Assembly (NCBI GenBank): GCA_028564925.1
Contig: CM053028.1
Span: forward strand, 440,784,522 to 440,848,521
DNA from: Lithobates sylvaticus
Lineage: Eukaryota; Chordata; Amphibia; Anura; Ranidae
DNA: 64,000 bases
Direction: 5' to 3'
The position numbers and the translations under genes were made by a program. Below, one piece after another: positions 23,040 through 33,098 of this stretch. A model generated the notes under the pieces. It did no database searches. It was not told the DNA's origin and saw only the letters and a program-made list of their open reading frames with translations. Within the stretch, counting starts at the first letter, position 1; each line of letters starts with the position of its first letter.

Positions 23040-23397
23040 TTCCGTGCAGCTTTTCCTCCACGCTGCCCTACAGCCTTCCCTCCACGCTTCTCTGCAGCCT
23101 TCCTTGGAGGCTGTGCCTCTAGTGGTGGACTTTTGGCAGGAGGAGGAGGAGGAGGAGGAGGAGGAGGAGGGGCTTCATCATAAATATAGCTGGTTTCAGT
23201 AAGCTGGCCCCTCAACCCCTTCTGAAGGGCCTCAGAAAAAAGCCCCTCACAGAGGAGGCGTTGGCCCTTCTCCAGTTCCATCAACCTGGTAGCCAAATAT
23301 GTACCATAGGCCTCTTCAGCATTGGGGGGGATGGAGGGTACTGGGCCCAGCCACCTCCTGGCTGCCACTGGGCACAGCCTCCTCCTGGCTGAGCTCA
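23040..23397 (-). pseudogene. C-terminal exon of a MADF/BESS-type Harbinger protein
   Basis: On the minus strand a polypyrimidine tract and 'tatacacag' precede GATGAGCTC, a good 3' splice site at 23397/23398. The exon reads DELSQEEAVPSGSQEVAGPS, then after a small indel in a C-run EEAYGTYLATRLMELEKGQ and LLCEGLFSEALQKGL, an amphipathic C-terminal block like those of Harbinger MADF proteins. It ends in a Pro run encoded by a (TCC)n repeat and a Lys/Arg tail. With the exon at 28.6-29.0 kb it would form one gene whose intron took in the CR1 LINE. Confidence 0.5.
23142..23171. repeat. (AGG)n triplet repeat
   Basis: About ten AGG units. They encode the poly-Pro tract in the minus-strand MADF exon. 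Confidence 0.9.
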
Positions 23398-23907
23398 TCC
23401 TGTGTATAAAAAAAAGGGACATAGTTGTATTTTTGGCTTCATCAATCACACACAATTTATAGCTCATGACTTGCAAATTGAATTTTAAACAAATAGTAAA
23501 GGCTATCATTTTGACCCCAGCATTTTTCTAGCTGTTTACCAACATTTTAACAACATTTTTGGCCACTACTGTCTAGTGATATGTATACATAATTTTGGAG
23601 ATTAAATCATTAATTTGTAAGCAATTCAAACATTTTAGTTTACATCATTAATATTAGTACATAGTTAGCTAGGCTGAAAAAAGACAAGTCCATCCAGTTC
23701 AACCTTAAGAAAAAGAAATAAATAAAAATAAAAAATATCGTACAATCCAATATACCCAATTCTATACGCACAGTTGAGCCAGAGGAAGGCAAAAAAAAAA
23801 ACCCCCAGCAGAGCATGCTCCAATCTGCTACAGCAGGGGGAAAAAATCCCTTCCTGATCCCCCAAGAGGAAATTGGATTTTCCCTGGATCAACTTTAGCT
23901 ATAAATG

Positions 23908-26900
23908 TTAGTACCCAGTTATACTATGTACATTTAGGAAAGTATGCAGGCCTTTCTTAAAGCAATCTACTGAGTTAGCCAGAACCACCTCTGGAGGGAG
24001 TCTATTCCACATTTTCACAGCTCTTACTGTGAAGAAACCTTTCTGTATTTGGAGATAAAATCTTTTTTCCTCTAGACGTAAAGAGTGCCCCCTTGTCCTC
24101 TGTGTTGACCGTAAAGTGAATAACTCAACACCAAGTTCACTATATGGACCCCTTATATATTTGAACATGTTGATCATATCCCCCCTTATTCTCTTCTCAA
24201 GAGTGAATAAATTCAGTTCCTCTAATCTTTCCTCATAGCTGAGCTCCTCCATGCCTCTTATCAGTGTGGTTGCCCTTCTCTGCACTTTCTCCAGTTCCCC
24301 TATATCCTTTTTGAGAACTGGTGCCCAAAACTGAACTGCATATTCCAGATGAGGTCTTACTAATGATTTGAACAGGGGCAAAATTATATCCCTCTCTCTG
24401 GAGTCCATACCTCTCTTAATACAAGAAAGGACTTTGCTTGCTTTGGAAACCGCAGCTTGGCATTGCATGCTATTATTGAGCTTATGATCTACCAAAAACC
24501 CCAGATCCTTCTCCACTACGGATTCCCCCAGTTGTACTCCCCCTAGCATGTATGATGCATGCATATTCTTAGCCCCCAAGTGCATAACTTTACATTTATC
24601 AACATTAAACCTCATCTGCCACACAGTCGCCCAATTAGACAGTGCATTGAGGTCGGCTTGTAAATTGGAGAGCTCCTGTAAGGACGTTATTCCACTGCAT
24701 AGCTTGGTGTCATCTGCAAAGACAGAAATGTTACTTTTGATCCCAGACCCAATATCATTTATAAAGATATTAAAAAGTAAGGGTCCCAGCACTGAACCTT
24801 GGGGTACACCACTGATAACCTTAGACCATTCAGAGTAAAGCCCCATACACACGGTCGGACTTTTTCATGGATTCTGTCCGATCGGACAATGTTGTTGAAA
24901 AATCAGATCGTGTGTATGCACCATCGGACAGTGTTCGTCGGTTTGTCCGACAGACAAAGTCTTATCTCCTGCTGGAAAGATTTGCCGTCAACACGGTCCG
25001 ATCACACCAAATCCGATCGTGTGTACGGTTGTCCGACCGGACAAAGTGCTACGCATGCTCAGATCACATTACAAGACCAAAGCTATTGGCTACTAGCCTC
25101 TACGTAGTCCCGTCGTAGGCAACAAACGTCACCACATTCAGAATGATCGGATTTTCCGACAACTTTGTCCGACCGTGTGTACGCAAAACCAACATCAGAC
25201 AAAGTATGACGGACATGGTCCGACGGACCTGGTCCTCGGATAATCCGCGCGTGTGTATGGGGCTTAAGAATCATTAACCACTACTCTCTGAATTCTGTCA
25301 TTTAGCCAGTTTTCTATCCATTTACAAACTGATATTTCCAAACCTGTAGACCATACCTTACACATGAGCTGTGTGTGTGGAACTGTATCGTACGCTTTTG
25401 CAAAAACCAAAACCAGAAATCAGGTTTGTCTGACAACTTCTGTCTTTGATGAATCCATGCTGTCCGTTGCTTAAAATGTTTTTTTCCAGCAAGAACTCAT
25501 CTATGTGGTCTTTTATTAAAGCTCCAGTATCTTCCCAACTATAGAAGTTAAACTAACAGGTCTACAGTATAGTTACTTGGTAAAGACTTTGTTCCCTTTT
25601 TAAATATAGGCACCACGTTCGCCCTGCGCCAATCCAGTGGTACTATTCCCGTCATTAATGAGTCCCTAAAAATTAAATACAATGGCTTTGAAATTACAGA
25701 CCTTAATTATTTTAGGATCCGTGGGTGGATGCCATCAGGTCCAGGTGCTTTATCCACCTTTATTCTGTCTAAATATTTCTGGACCATATCACTTTTGAGC
25801 CATTGTGGATCATTCAGGGCTGTGTCAATACCACCCCCATTATGGACATGAGCTCCCCCATGCTCTTTTGTATACACAGAGCTGAAGAAAGTATTTAATA
25901 AATTAGCCTTCTCTTTGTCCCTAGTCACCCACTCTAGATTATTTTGTAAAGGGCCTACATGCTCAGACCTGGCCTTTTTACTATTAATATATTTGAAGAA
26001 TTTTTTTGGGTTTGTCCTACTATCTTTTGCAATCTGTCTTTCGTTTTGAATTTTTGCATCCTTGATTTCCTTTTGACATATTCTGTTAAATTCTTTGTAA
26101 CATTTAAACAACACTAGTGTTCCTTCATTTTTATATTTTTTAAAAGCTTTTTTCTTATTGTTTATAGCTTTTTTAACTTTGACCGTGCGCCACGTTTTAT
26201 TTTAAGCCTTTTAAACTTATTGCCCATGGGAATATACTTTGCATTGAGGTCCCAAACAGTCTTTTTGAAGAATTCACATTTCTGTTCTGTGCTCATTGAT
26301 GCCAATATTCCCTCCCAGTCTAAGTCCTGGAGAGCAGCCCTCATCCTTGGAAAATTTACTCTTGAAGTTGAGCATTTTTTTTTTCCCGTATGTATTTCTT
26401 GCTTACAGCTAACATCAAATGAAATCATGTTATGATCACTGCTACCCAGGTGTTCCTTAATCTGAACATTAGTAATAAACTCTACATGGTTTGAGATTAC
26501 CAGATCCAGCAGAGCATCATTCATAGTTGGGGCCTCAATAAACTGGACCATAAAATTGTCCTGTAATAGGTTTATAAATTTTTGCCCTTTAACTGTCCCA
26601 GCAGTGCCATTCAATTTCTGGGTAGTTAAAATCCCCCATTATTATCACCGTCCCAGCCTTTGCAGCCCTTTCCATCTGTGCAAGGAGCTGAGTCTCCAAC
26701 TCCTCGTTAACATTGGGTGGTCTATAACAAACTCCAATGATTAACATTGAACTACGCACATCTCTATGCAGTTCCACCCATAATGCTTCAGACTCATCAC
26801 ACTCTCCATCAACCAGGTCCTCTTTCACGCTTGCTTTGAGATCACTTCTCACACAGAGAAAGACCCCGCCACCTTTCCTTTTTACCCTGTCTCTCCGAAA

Positions 26901-27167
26901 GAGTGCATAGCCAGGAATATTAATAGCCCAGTCATGTGAAGATTGAAGCCAAGTTTTAGCAATACCAATTACATCATAGCTTTCCTCATGCACCAGAGCT
27001 TCCAACTCACCTATTTTGCTTGACAGACTTCTGGCATTGGTGAACAAACACTTTAATGCATTACTACATTTTGCTCTGGTGTTTTTCATATCATTTTTAG
27101 TAGTACAAATGGCACTATAGTTTCCAATGGCGGTTTGCAACATGGGACATTTCTTGCCACCTGCCAT
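23908..27167 (-). pseudogene. CR1 ORF2: endonuclease/reverse transcriptase
   Basis: The AP-type endonuclease is at 27167-26200: LFTNARSL, GDFNYPEIEW and SSDHNMISFD are visible, but the catalytic Glu position reads GIAKTWL where the family has ETW, so the nuclease is probably dead. The reverse transcriptase starts at 26114 (FFKYINSKKAR, KAPGPDGIHP), is cut by the MITE at 24839-25264, and resumes with VPQGSVLGPLLFNIFINDI and the catalytic FADDTK block, then the thumb (WATVWQMRFNVDKCKVM, VRPHLEYAVQFW). Frame changes fall near 26600, 26140 and 25700. The region 25270-25700 has no long frame. Confidence 0.88.
24839..25264. mobile_element. Harbinger-like MITE, 'agccccatacacacggtcgg' ends
   Basis: Left end 'agccccatacacacggtcgg' and right end '...cgtgtgtatggggct' are inverted repeats. 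TAA flanks each side in direct orientation (24836-24838 and 25265-25267). It interrupts the CR1 reverse transcriptase. A close relative with nearly the same sequence sits at 60413-60835 inside LINE B. Confidence 0.85.
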
Positions 27168-27267
27168 AACCCTCCCCCATCTATTCCCATTCCACCCTCC
27201 ATTAATGTCAGACCCCTAACTAACTTGTCTGCCCGATGTAATTCTAGTTCACCCTCCCCCCTCAATC

Positions 27268-28242
27268 CTAGTTTAAATACTCCTCTAGCCTTCCCATAAA
27301 CATCTTCCCCAGCACAGCAGACCCCCTTCCATTCAAGTGCAAACCATCGTTAGCATATAGGTTGCACCCCAATGAAAAGTCAGCCGAGTGCTCTAGAAAC
27401 CCAAATCCCTCCTCTCTACACCAGGTCTTTAGCCATGCATTCAGCTCTCTAATCACCCCCTTCCTTGTGCGCATGGCACAGGCAATATTTCACAGAATAT
27501 CACCTTGGAGGTCCTTCCCTTCAACTTGCAGCCTAGTTCTTTAAATTGATTCTTAAGGAGCCTCCACCTTCCATGTATACTGTCATTGGTTCCAACGTGG
27601 ACCAAGACAGCTGGGTCATGCCCAGCTCCTCCCAGTAATTTATCCACCCGGTCCACCACATGCCGAACCCTAGCACCAGGGAGACAGCAAAACATTCGGT
27701 CGAGGCAATCCTGACGACAAATTATTCTCAATCAGTCCTTCTGATTATAGAATCCCCTATTACCACCAACTGTCTAGGCCTACCTGCACTTCCCTCACCA
27801 CCTCTACTAGATGGGCTGCTCTCCCGGCTGTTAGGGGAAGCAGTGACATCTAGGGCTGCCACCTCTGTGTTTGCCACCTCCACATCTTCACCCAACTTGG
27901 CAAATTTGTTTTGATGCACAAATACAGGACTGGCCTTCCTTTTCTGCAAGCCCCTTCCACTCCCTCTAACTACATTAACCCAACCTCCTATCTGATAATC
28001 CTGACTTGCCCCTCCACATCAACCCTACTGACCACCTGCTCAGCGAGCAGAGGACCCCTTTCAAGGTTGTCCTTTCTGCCCAGTGTTGCAACTTTCTCCT
28101 CCAGATCTCTAATGCGAGCTTCCAGAAGGGCAACCCGCTCACATCTGTCACAGCAGTATCCATCCTGGAGCAGTTGCACCAATTTTGCATACATGTGGCA
28201 CACTGTGCACTGAGCAAAACCTCCAACCCTGCTAGCACTCAT
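27268..28242 (-). pseudogene. CR1 ORF1: zinc-finger and SGNH esterase
   Basis: From the start MSASRVGG, a Cys/His cluster CTVCHMYAKL...CDRCERV gives a PHD-like finger, followed by the coiled coil ALLEARIRDLEEKVATL. Further on VVIGDSIIRRTD carries the GDS nucleophile block of an SGNH hydrolase, then VHVGTND and ANDGLHLNGRG, the later blocks with the catalytic His. This esterase layout is known from CR1-type ORF1 proteins. Frameshifts near 27980, 27725 and 27465 divide it into four frames. A functional protein is not expected. Confidence 0.8.
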
Positions 28243-28583
28243 TTCCCAGTTACAATATAATTGCTTGTAGGAAGTTTAAGATGTCACAGGTTAGAAGACT
28301 CCTGTCTTAACTCCTGTTTTAACTCACCACTTAGAATAGTTCCACTTGGACAGAGTTCCACCAGACTCAAAGATGAGTAGGCTCACAAGTAGCTCTATAC
28401 AAGGTTATATAGGCCTCAAACACCTGTGACCAATTAACCACTCCCCTTAATTAGTAGGCTGAAGGAAGCAAAGAAAAAAAAACTGTTTAAAAAGTGGCAG
28501 AAAAGGGTATTAAAAAGCTACAAGTAAAAGGCCCAGAAATAACCTAAAAAATGCAATCCAGCAATCACCAGCAATCAATATTT

Positions 28584-28960
28584 CCCCCAAAAATTATACA
28601 TGGCTCCAACTGGGCGCATCCACTTCCTCAAGAATGGAAGGGCCCGGTTCTTCCTGGGAAGCCTCAGCTGGGGTGGAGGGAAGGGTCGATAGCGATTCCC
28701 TCGCTTCAGTCTGGTCGTCCAGAAAACTGAGTTTGTGGAAGTACCACAGCTTGGAGACAAACCTCTGCTGCTCCCGATTTAAGGGACTTCTGTACCTTAT
28801 TGTGCTCCCACCTGTACATATTCCGCAAGATCCCAATTTTATTGTTCACAAACTTATTGTCTGCCTGGGGGACTCAAGTCTTTACAAACTCCAGAAGTGT
28901 CCCCAGTGTTGCCTTCCTTGCTTGCTTTTTGTAATACCACAGGTTTCAGTTAGCTCAATA
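28584..28960 (-). pseudogene. MADF-domain exon of a Harbinger accessory gene
   Basis: Minus-strand frames read ADNKFVNNKIGILRNMYRWE, HNKVQKSL, then FVSKLWYFHKLSFLDDQTEA and RESLSTLPSTPAEASQ, ending LEEVDAPSWSH before a GTATAA donor-like site. This is the C-terminal half of a MADF domain plus an acidic linker. The Trp/Tyr (LWYF) core is conserved. One frame change near 28770 and a stop near 28880 break it. The next exon would be 23397-23040, with the CR1 LINE inside the intron. It lies on the same strand as the HARBI1 relic at 40-42.3 kb, as expected if both came from one Harbinger. Confidence 0.6.
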
Positions 28961-29339
28961 TAGGTCAATAAAATTACTCAAAAACTCCTGCTCCTTAAAA
29001 AGGGAGTAATTTTTTCTGAAAGCCAATACACAAGACAAAAACACTGATGTCAGTCTAAACTCACAGTATTATCTTTATCCCAATATAGGGCACACACACA
29101 CACACACAACACACACAGATAAGAAACAAAAACACACCAACTATTTCGCCGGAAGTGAGTGGCAGCGGACGTCTTTGTAAAGAGCTCCAGAATACTGATT
29201 GCTAATCCGCCGGCATCCGTGGGTTTACTAACCTGCAAAGCACCCAAAAACCTGTCAAGACGGCACCGAACACTAGCCAGACCACCAGAAGGTAATATCC
29301 TGACCTGTGACTGAGGCCGACTGGAGGACAGGCCGCGGC

Positions 29340-29835
29340 TCCGGCCTAACTCCCTGCACGGTGGCCATCTTGTTACACCCGGCCGCGGCTCCGGCTCCCA
29401 ATCCTGACCTCCCAGACCCCCCTTGAACCGGCTCTCTCTCCCCATGACAACCGGAGACCACCCTCCATCCGGGGCACCCATCTACACCCTTGCACAGCGG
29501 CCTGTAAACAAAAAAACGTCTCCGGCCCTGTGATCGGCGGCCATCTTGCTACACCCGGCCGCGGCCCTGGTCCCCAATTCTGGCCTCCCGGACCTCCCTT
29601 TAACCGGTTATTTCCCCTCCCTTCAACCGGAGACCACCCTCCATCCGGGGCACCCATCTACACCCCTGCACAGCGGCCTGTAAACAAAAAAACGGCCCCG
29701 GCCCTGGGAACGGCGGCCATCTTGTTACACCCGGCCGCGACCCCCGCGCTTAATCCTGGCCTGCAGGACCCCCCGTGGCTCGGCTTTCTCCCCCACACGG
29801 CAACCGGAGCCCACCCTCCATCAGGAAGAGAACTA
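29340..29835 (+). promoter_or_regulatory. tandem 5'-UTR monomers of LINE A
   Basis: Three copies of a GC-rich unit of about 170-180 bp start with 'ggccatcttgttacacccgg' at about 29362, 29541 and 29714. The first two contain 'gcacagcggcctgtaaacaa', and the third is truncated. Tandem 5' monomers that act as internal promoters are known from rodent L1 and some other LINEs. The role here is by analogy. Confidence 0.75.
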
Positions 29836-29929
29836 GCAATGGCCGAGTAAAGACGAGCACCGACAGAGCTCCAGGCCTAACCTGATCCACTATGGCCAGT
29901 ACCTGCCATTTAACTCATGTGGGCACGGC

Positions 29930-30820
29930 ATGAGCACCCCAAATCAATACAGGTCACGCTCGACCTCAAGAGGGACCAGATCCCAGAACTCGCAGACCAG
30001 TATCCATAACTTTTTCGGAGGTACACCGAGGCAAGCAACAGGCGCCATAGAAGCTGCTCCACGTGGGCCGCATATGGAACGGAACCCGGGCCCACCCCAA
30101 AGCCATATGCCAACACTACCGGAGAACCCAGACTACCTTGCAGGGACACCGGCAGCATTCCGTACAGAGATGTCGGACACATCGCAAGGCCGATTAGACG
30201 CCGACCTCTGCGCCATGCTGCGGGCCCTCCCCACCAGAGCCGACATTGAGGCCTTACCGACAAGGGCCGACATAGAAGCGCTGATCCTAAGGATAGAGGA
30301 GGCGCACAGCAGGGACATCCAGGAGGTGAAAGCGGAGCTGCATACAGTGTCGGACCGTGTCACATCTGGAGAGTCACGGGTCTCTGCACTGGAGACACGC
30401 ATATAGGCCCTGGAGCAGGCACAGGTATCACAAACGATGGACTCCCAAGACATGCAATTGCACCTGGAGGAAATGGAAGACCGCAGCCGCCGCAACAACC
30501 TGCGGCTGCGGGGAATACCTGAAGCCACGGGCCCGGAAGACCTGGTGGAAACAGTGACTGCAATATTCCACAGACTGCTGGAGACCCCCCCGCCGATGCT
30601 TGAAATCGACAGGGTGCACCGCACATTGGGTCCCAGATCCGCTGACCCAGCCAGGCCACGCGATGTGCTATGCCGTCTCCACCGCTTTACAATTAAAGAA
30701 AACATACTACGAAAGGCCTGGGAAGCAGGCGACATCGAATTTGAGGGTCCGGTTTTGTGTCCGGGCCACCCCCACGCCTCAGAGTTTAAATGGGGAGAAT
30801 GGTCCGCCATGGTGCAATGA
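29930..30820 (+). pseudogene. LINE A ORF1 (L1-type RNA-binding protein)
   Basis: Start MSTPNQYRSRSTSRG, then a Thr/Arg-rich N-terminus with a duplicated ALPTRADIEALPTRADIEAL piece (residues about 99-118), a coiled coil (about residues 115-180) and an RRM beginning RRNNLRLRGIPEATG, with IDRVHRTLGPR and PRDVLCRLHRF. L1-type ORF1 proteins trimerise through the coiled coil and bind LINE RNA. One in-frame TAG lies at 30404-30406, and the C-terminal domain is missing after DIEFEGP (about 30745), where the sequence diverges. Confidence 0.85.
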
Positions 30821-30824
30821 TGCA

Positions 30825-33098
30825 CACCTACCCCCCCCTTTTCCCCAACACTTTGCATACTACAAACCGAGACTCCCACTAAGAGAGATGCTTTCCACAC
30901 CGCAGACCCCCCCAAAACTGAACACAAGGGTTACTCCGGGGTTCACTATAACCCCCGGAGTTTTTGCCCTTTTTACCTGTAGCGATACCCCCAATTAAGA
31001 GGGGCGCAAGTTTAATTTGGGTCCCTGAGTACAGCTCCACCAACCCCCCGGCAATCTGCTCTACCCGCTCTGGCACAGTTAATCAACAGGTGTATATGTA
31101 TGCATATATAAGTATCACTTATACTCTAAGTGTAATGGACTCAAACTCACAGGCAGACTGCTAGCTGAAATAACTGTCTTTACTTTGGCAATATGAAAAG
31201 AAATGGTAACATGCATTAAACATTTGACTTACAACACATGAGCAGGTCCCTGCAGTATGCACTATAACATGTACACATATATGTGTTTGGACAGCAATGG
31301 GGAACGGAGCGCCACGTGTAGCGACCGTCTGCTATGCACCTCTGAGGTGCAACAAATCTAACTGCGACTACCTAACGGACCAGGCCTGATCCCTAACAAT
31401 AGAGCTCAGTCCTTGGGAGAACACAGTATTCTTCACTGGCACAAGAACTGTAGAGGTGGTGCACATGTAGCTTTAAATGGTGTGTTTGTAATCCACAAGA
31501 AAGAACAATCTTCTGCTCTGAGGTAAATTGCCTTGGCAGTTTAATAGGCATAAAGTGAAATAACAGTACAAGATGAGCTTTCCAGCTCGCTCACCACTCC
31601 GGATACCGTCCTCAGCTCCGGGACCTCCACTGGCGGCGTCCGGCCTCGTTCGTCACAGCCCCTGCGCTCCGGTCCTCCCTCTGACCGACCGTTCTCAAGG
31701 CAAAAGTCTCCGCTCGGCTCAGGCTGACAATGAGGTGTGAGAGTCTCTCTCTGTCTGCTGCAAGGCCCAGGCTTCAGGCCTTCAGCAGTCCCGGTCCGCA
31801 CAGGTGTCTCCTCTCTCTGTGATCCCTGCGTCAGAAGAGGAAAAGGCGGTCCTTCCTCTTCCCTTATATCACCTCCCCCATCAGCCTCGCGGGCGGAAAC
31901 AGCCAACCTCCCGGGAGTCTGGGGAATTAAGGGAATTGTAGTCTTATCCCCTAAAAGGGGAACAACCCCGCTACATACCCTTTCTACCCTTTGTTGTCTG
32001 GAGAGGTGGTGCCACAAAGGAAGAGAAGGACAATACGTCCCCCCCCCCCCCCCCCCCGGTGACACATGCAGATGATCATATTCTTGCAGTACTACCCCAG
32101 GTGGACTATTGAACCCCAACCTACCTGAACACCAAACTGGAGCACCACCCCTACAGGCAGCACTCTTTGCTCCACAAGTTGAGAACTGCACATGTATTTA
32201 CCTGGCTCCCCCGTCATGCCAGCTGGGTCATAGACAACTACCCAGAAAGGAGCTAACAGATGACAGGTGCCAAGATACTCCCTAGATAACTAGACCCACG
32301 CCCACAGATGTGACTCGTGGGGGAATCACAGGGGAGCAGAACATATACTGGGTGGTTGCTTGGGGAGGAATGGGGTCTGGACCCCATCAGAGGACAAGAC
32401 GCACCCTTGAAGGGTATCTGGGGGTGGGAGAGGGGCGGTGCCAGATGGAAAGGGGAGACATAAATGGAGGGGGGGAATATTGGAACTGCACCAAGTTGCT
32501 CAGGACCATAAATTATTGTGGGGAATTTCTCTGGCGTGGGTGGGGGGGGGTTGGATTATGTGGGGGAATAATTAGTTGGCAGATGTAACCTATGCATTTA
32601 AGCTAATGTTGTTTTGTTGATACCGTCTTTCTGGTTAAAGTTTTTTGATAACTAGAAAATTAGCAAGTATTGAATTTACATATCCTTGTGTTATATTACA
32701 TATTATAGCCTGAAATGTACAAACCACTCTACGAAACACCATTGAGCACGTATGCCCACACACTCTTATACAAGCAGAGGCCGGGTGGTCGGGGAGGGAC
32801 CGGGAGACTCTCAGGGACCCTCACTGATTTCTCCCCTCCCACATAGGACGACGCACGATACCCAGGCTACCTGGAGAGCGTCTTTGCAAATATTTGCACG
32901 CACATTAGAACACCAGCTAAATCGGTAGGCAACCGCTAGGGGCACTAGGCTCCCGGCGGACGCATTGCATACCCTTTTAGTACTGGTTGAATATACCTAC
33001 CTTCATCTACTACATTCTTAACTCTATTCTATACCTCTCTCTAACTCTTTACTGTACTTTCCTACCCCCCCCTCTACACTCCCCCTCCCCCCAGGAAC
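30825..33098. other. LINE A inter-ORF region with an unclassified insert
   Basis: About 2.3 kb separates the ORFs, much more than usual. The part from 32300 to 33098 reads like LINE sequence (G-rich tract 32340-32570, then pyrimidine-rich before ORF2). The part from about 30960 to 32290 differs in composition, carries a C run at 32039-32057, and is probably a separate insert, but I could not find its ends or class. A hairpin 'actccgggg...cccccggagt' lies at 30932-30960. Confidence 0.4.

Larger units (their letters stand above)
23645..28560 (-). mobile_element. CR1-clade LINE, near full length
   Basis: On the minus strand: an ORF1 with zinc-finger, coiled-coil and SGNH-esterase parts (28242-27268), an ORF2 with endonuclease and reverse transcriptase (27167-23908), and a 3' tail containing 'gttgaactggatggacttgt', wording typical of CR1/L2 LINE 3' ends. 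It is interrupted by a MITE at 24839-25264. About 4.5 kb remain without the MITE, close to full length for CR1. It lies in the intron between two MADF exons. No target duplication is obvious, as usual for CR1. Several frameshifts make it inactive. Confidence 0.88.

Noticed and set aside
29050-29850. Open frames of 94-143 codons in the 5' region of LINE A
   Set aside because: They fall in the tandem GC-rich monomers and repeat the same peptide with each unit. No domain is seen.
31541-32191. 216-codon minus-strand frame
   Set aside because: No recognisable domain, crosses a poly-C/G tract, and lies in an unclassified insert. Probably not coding.
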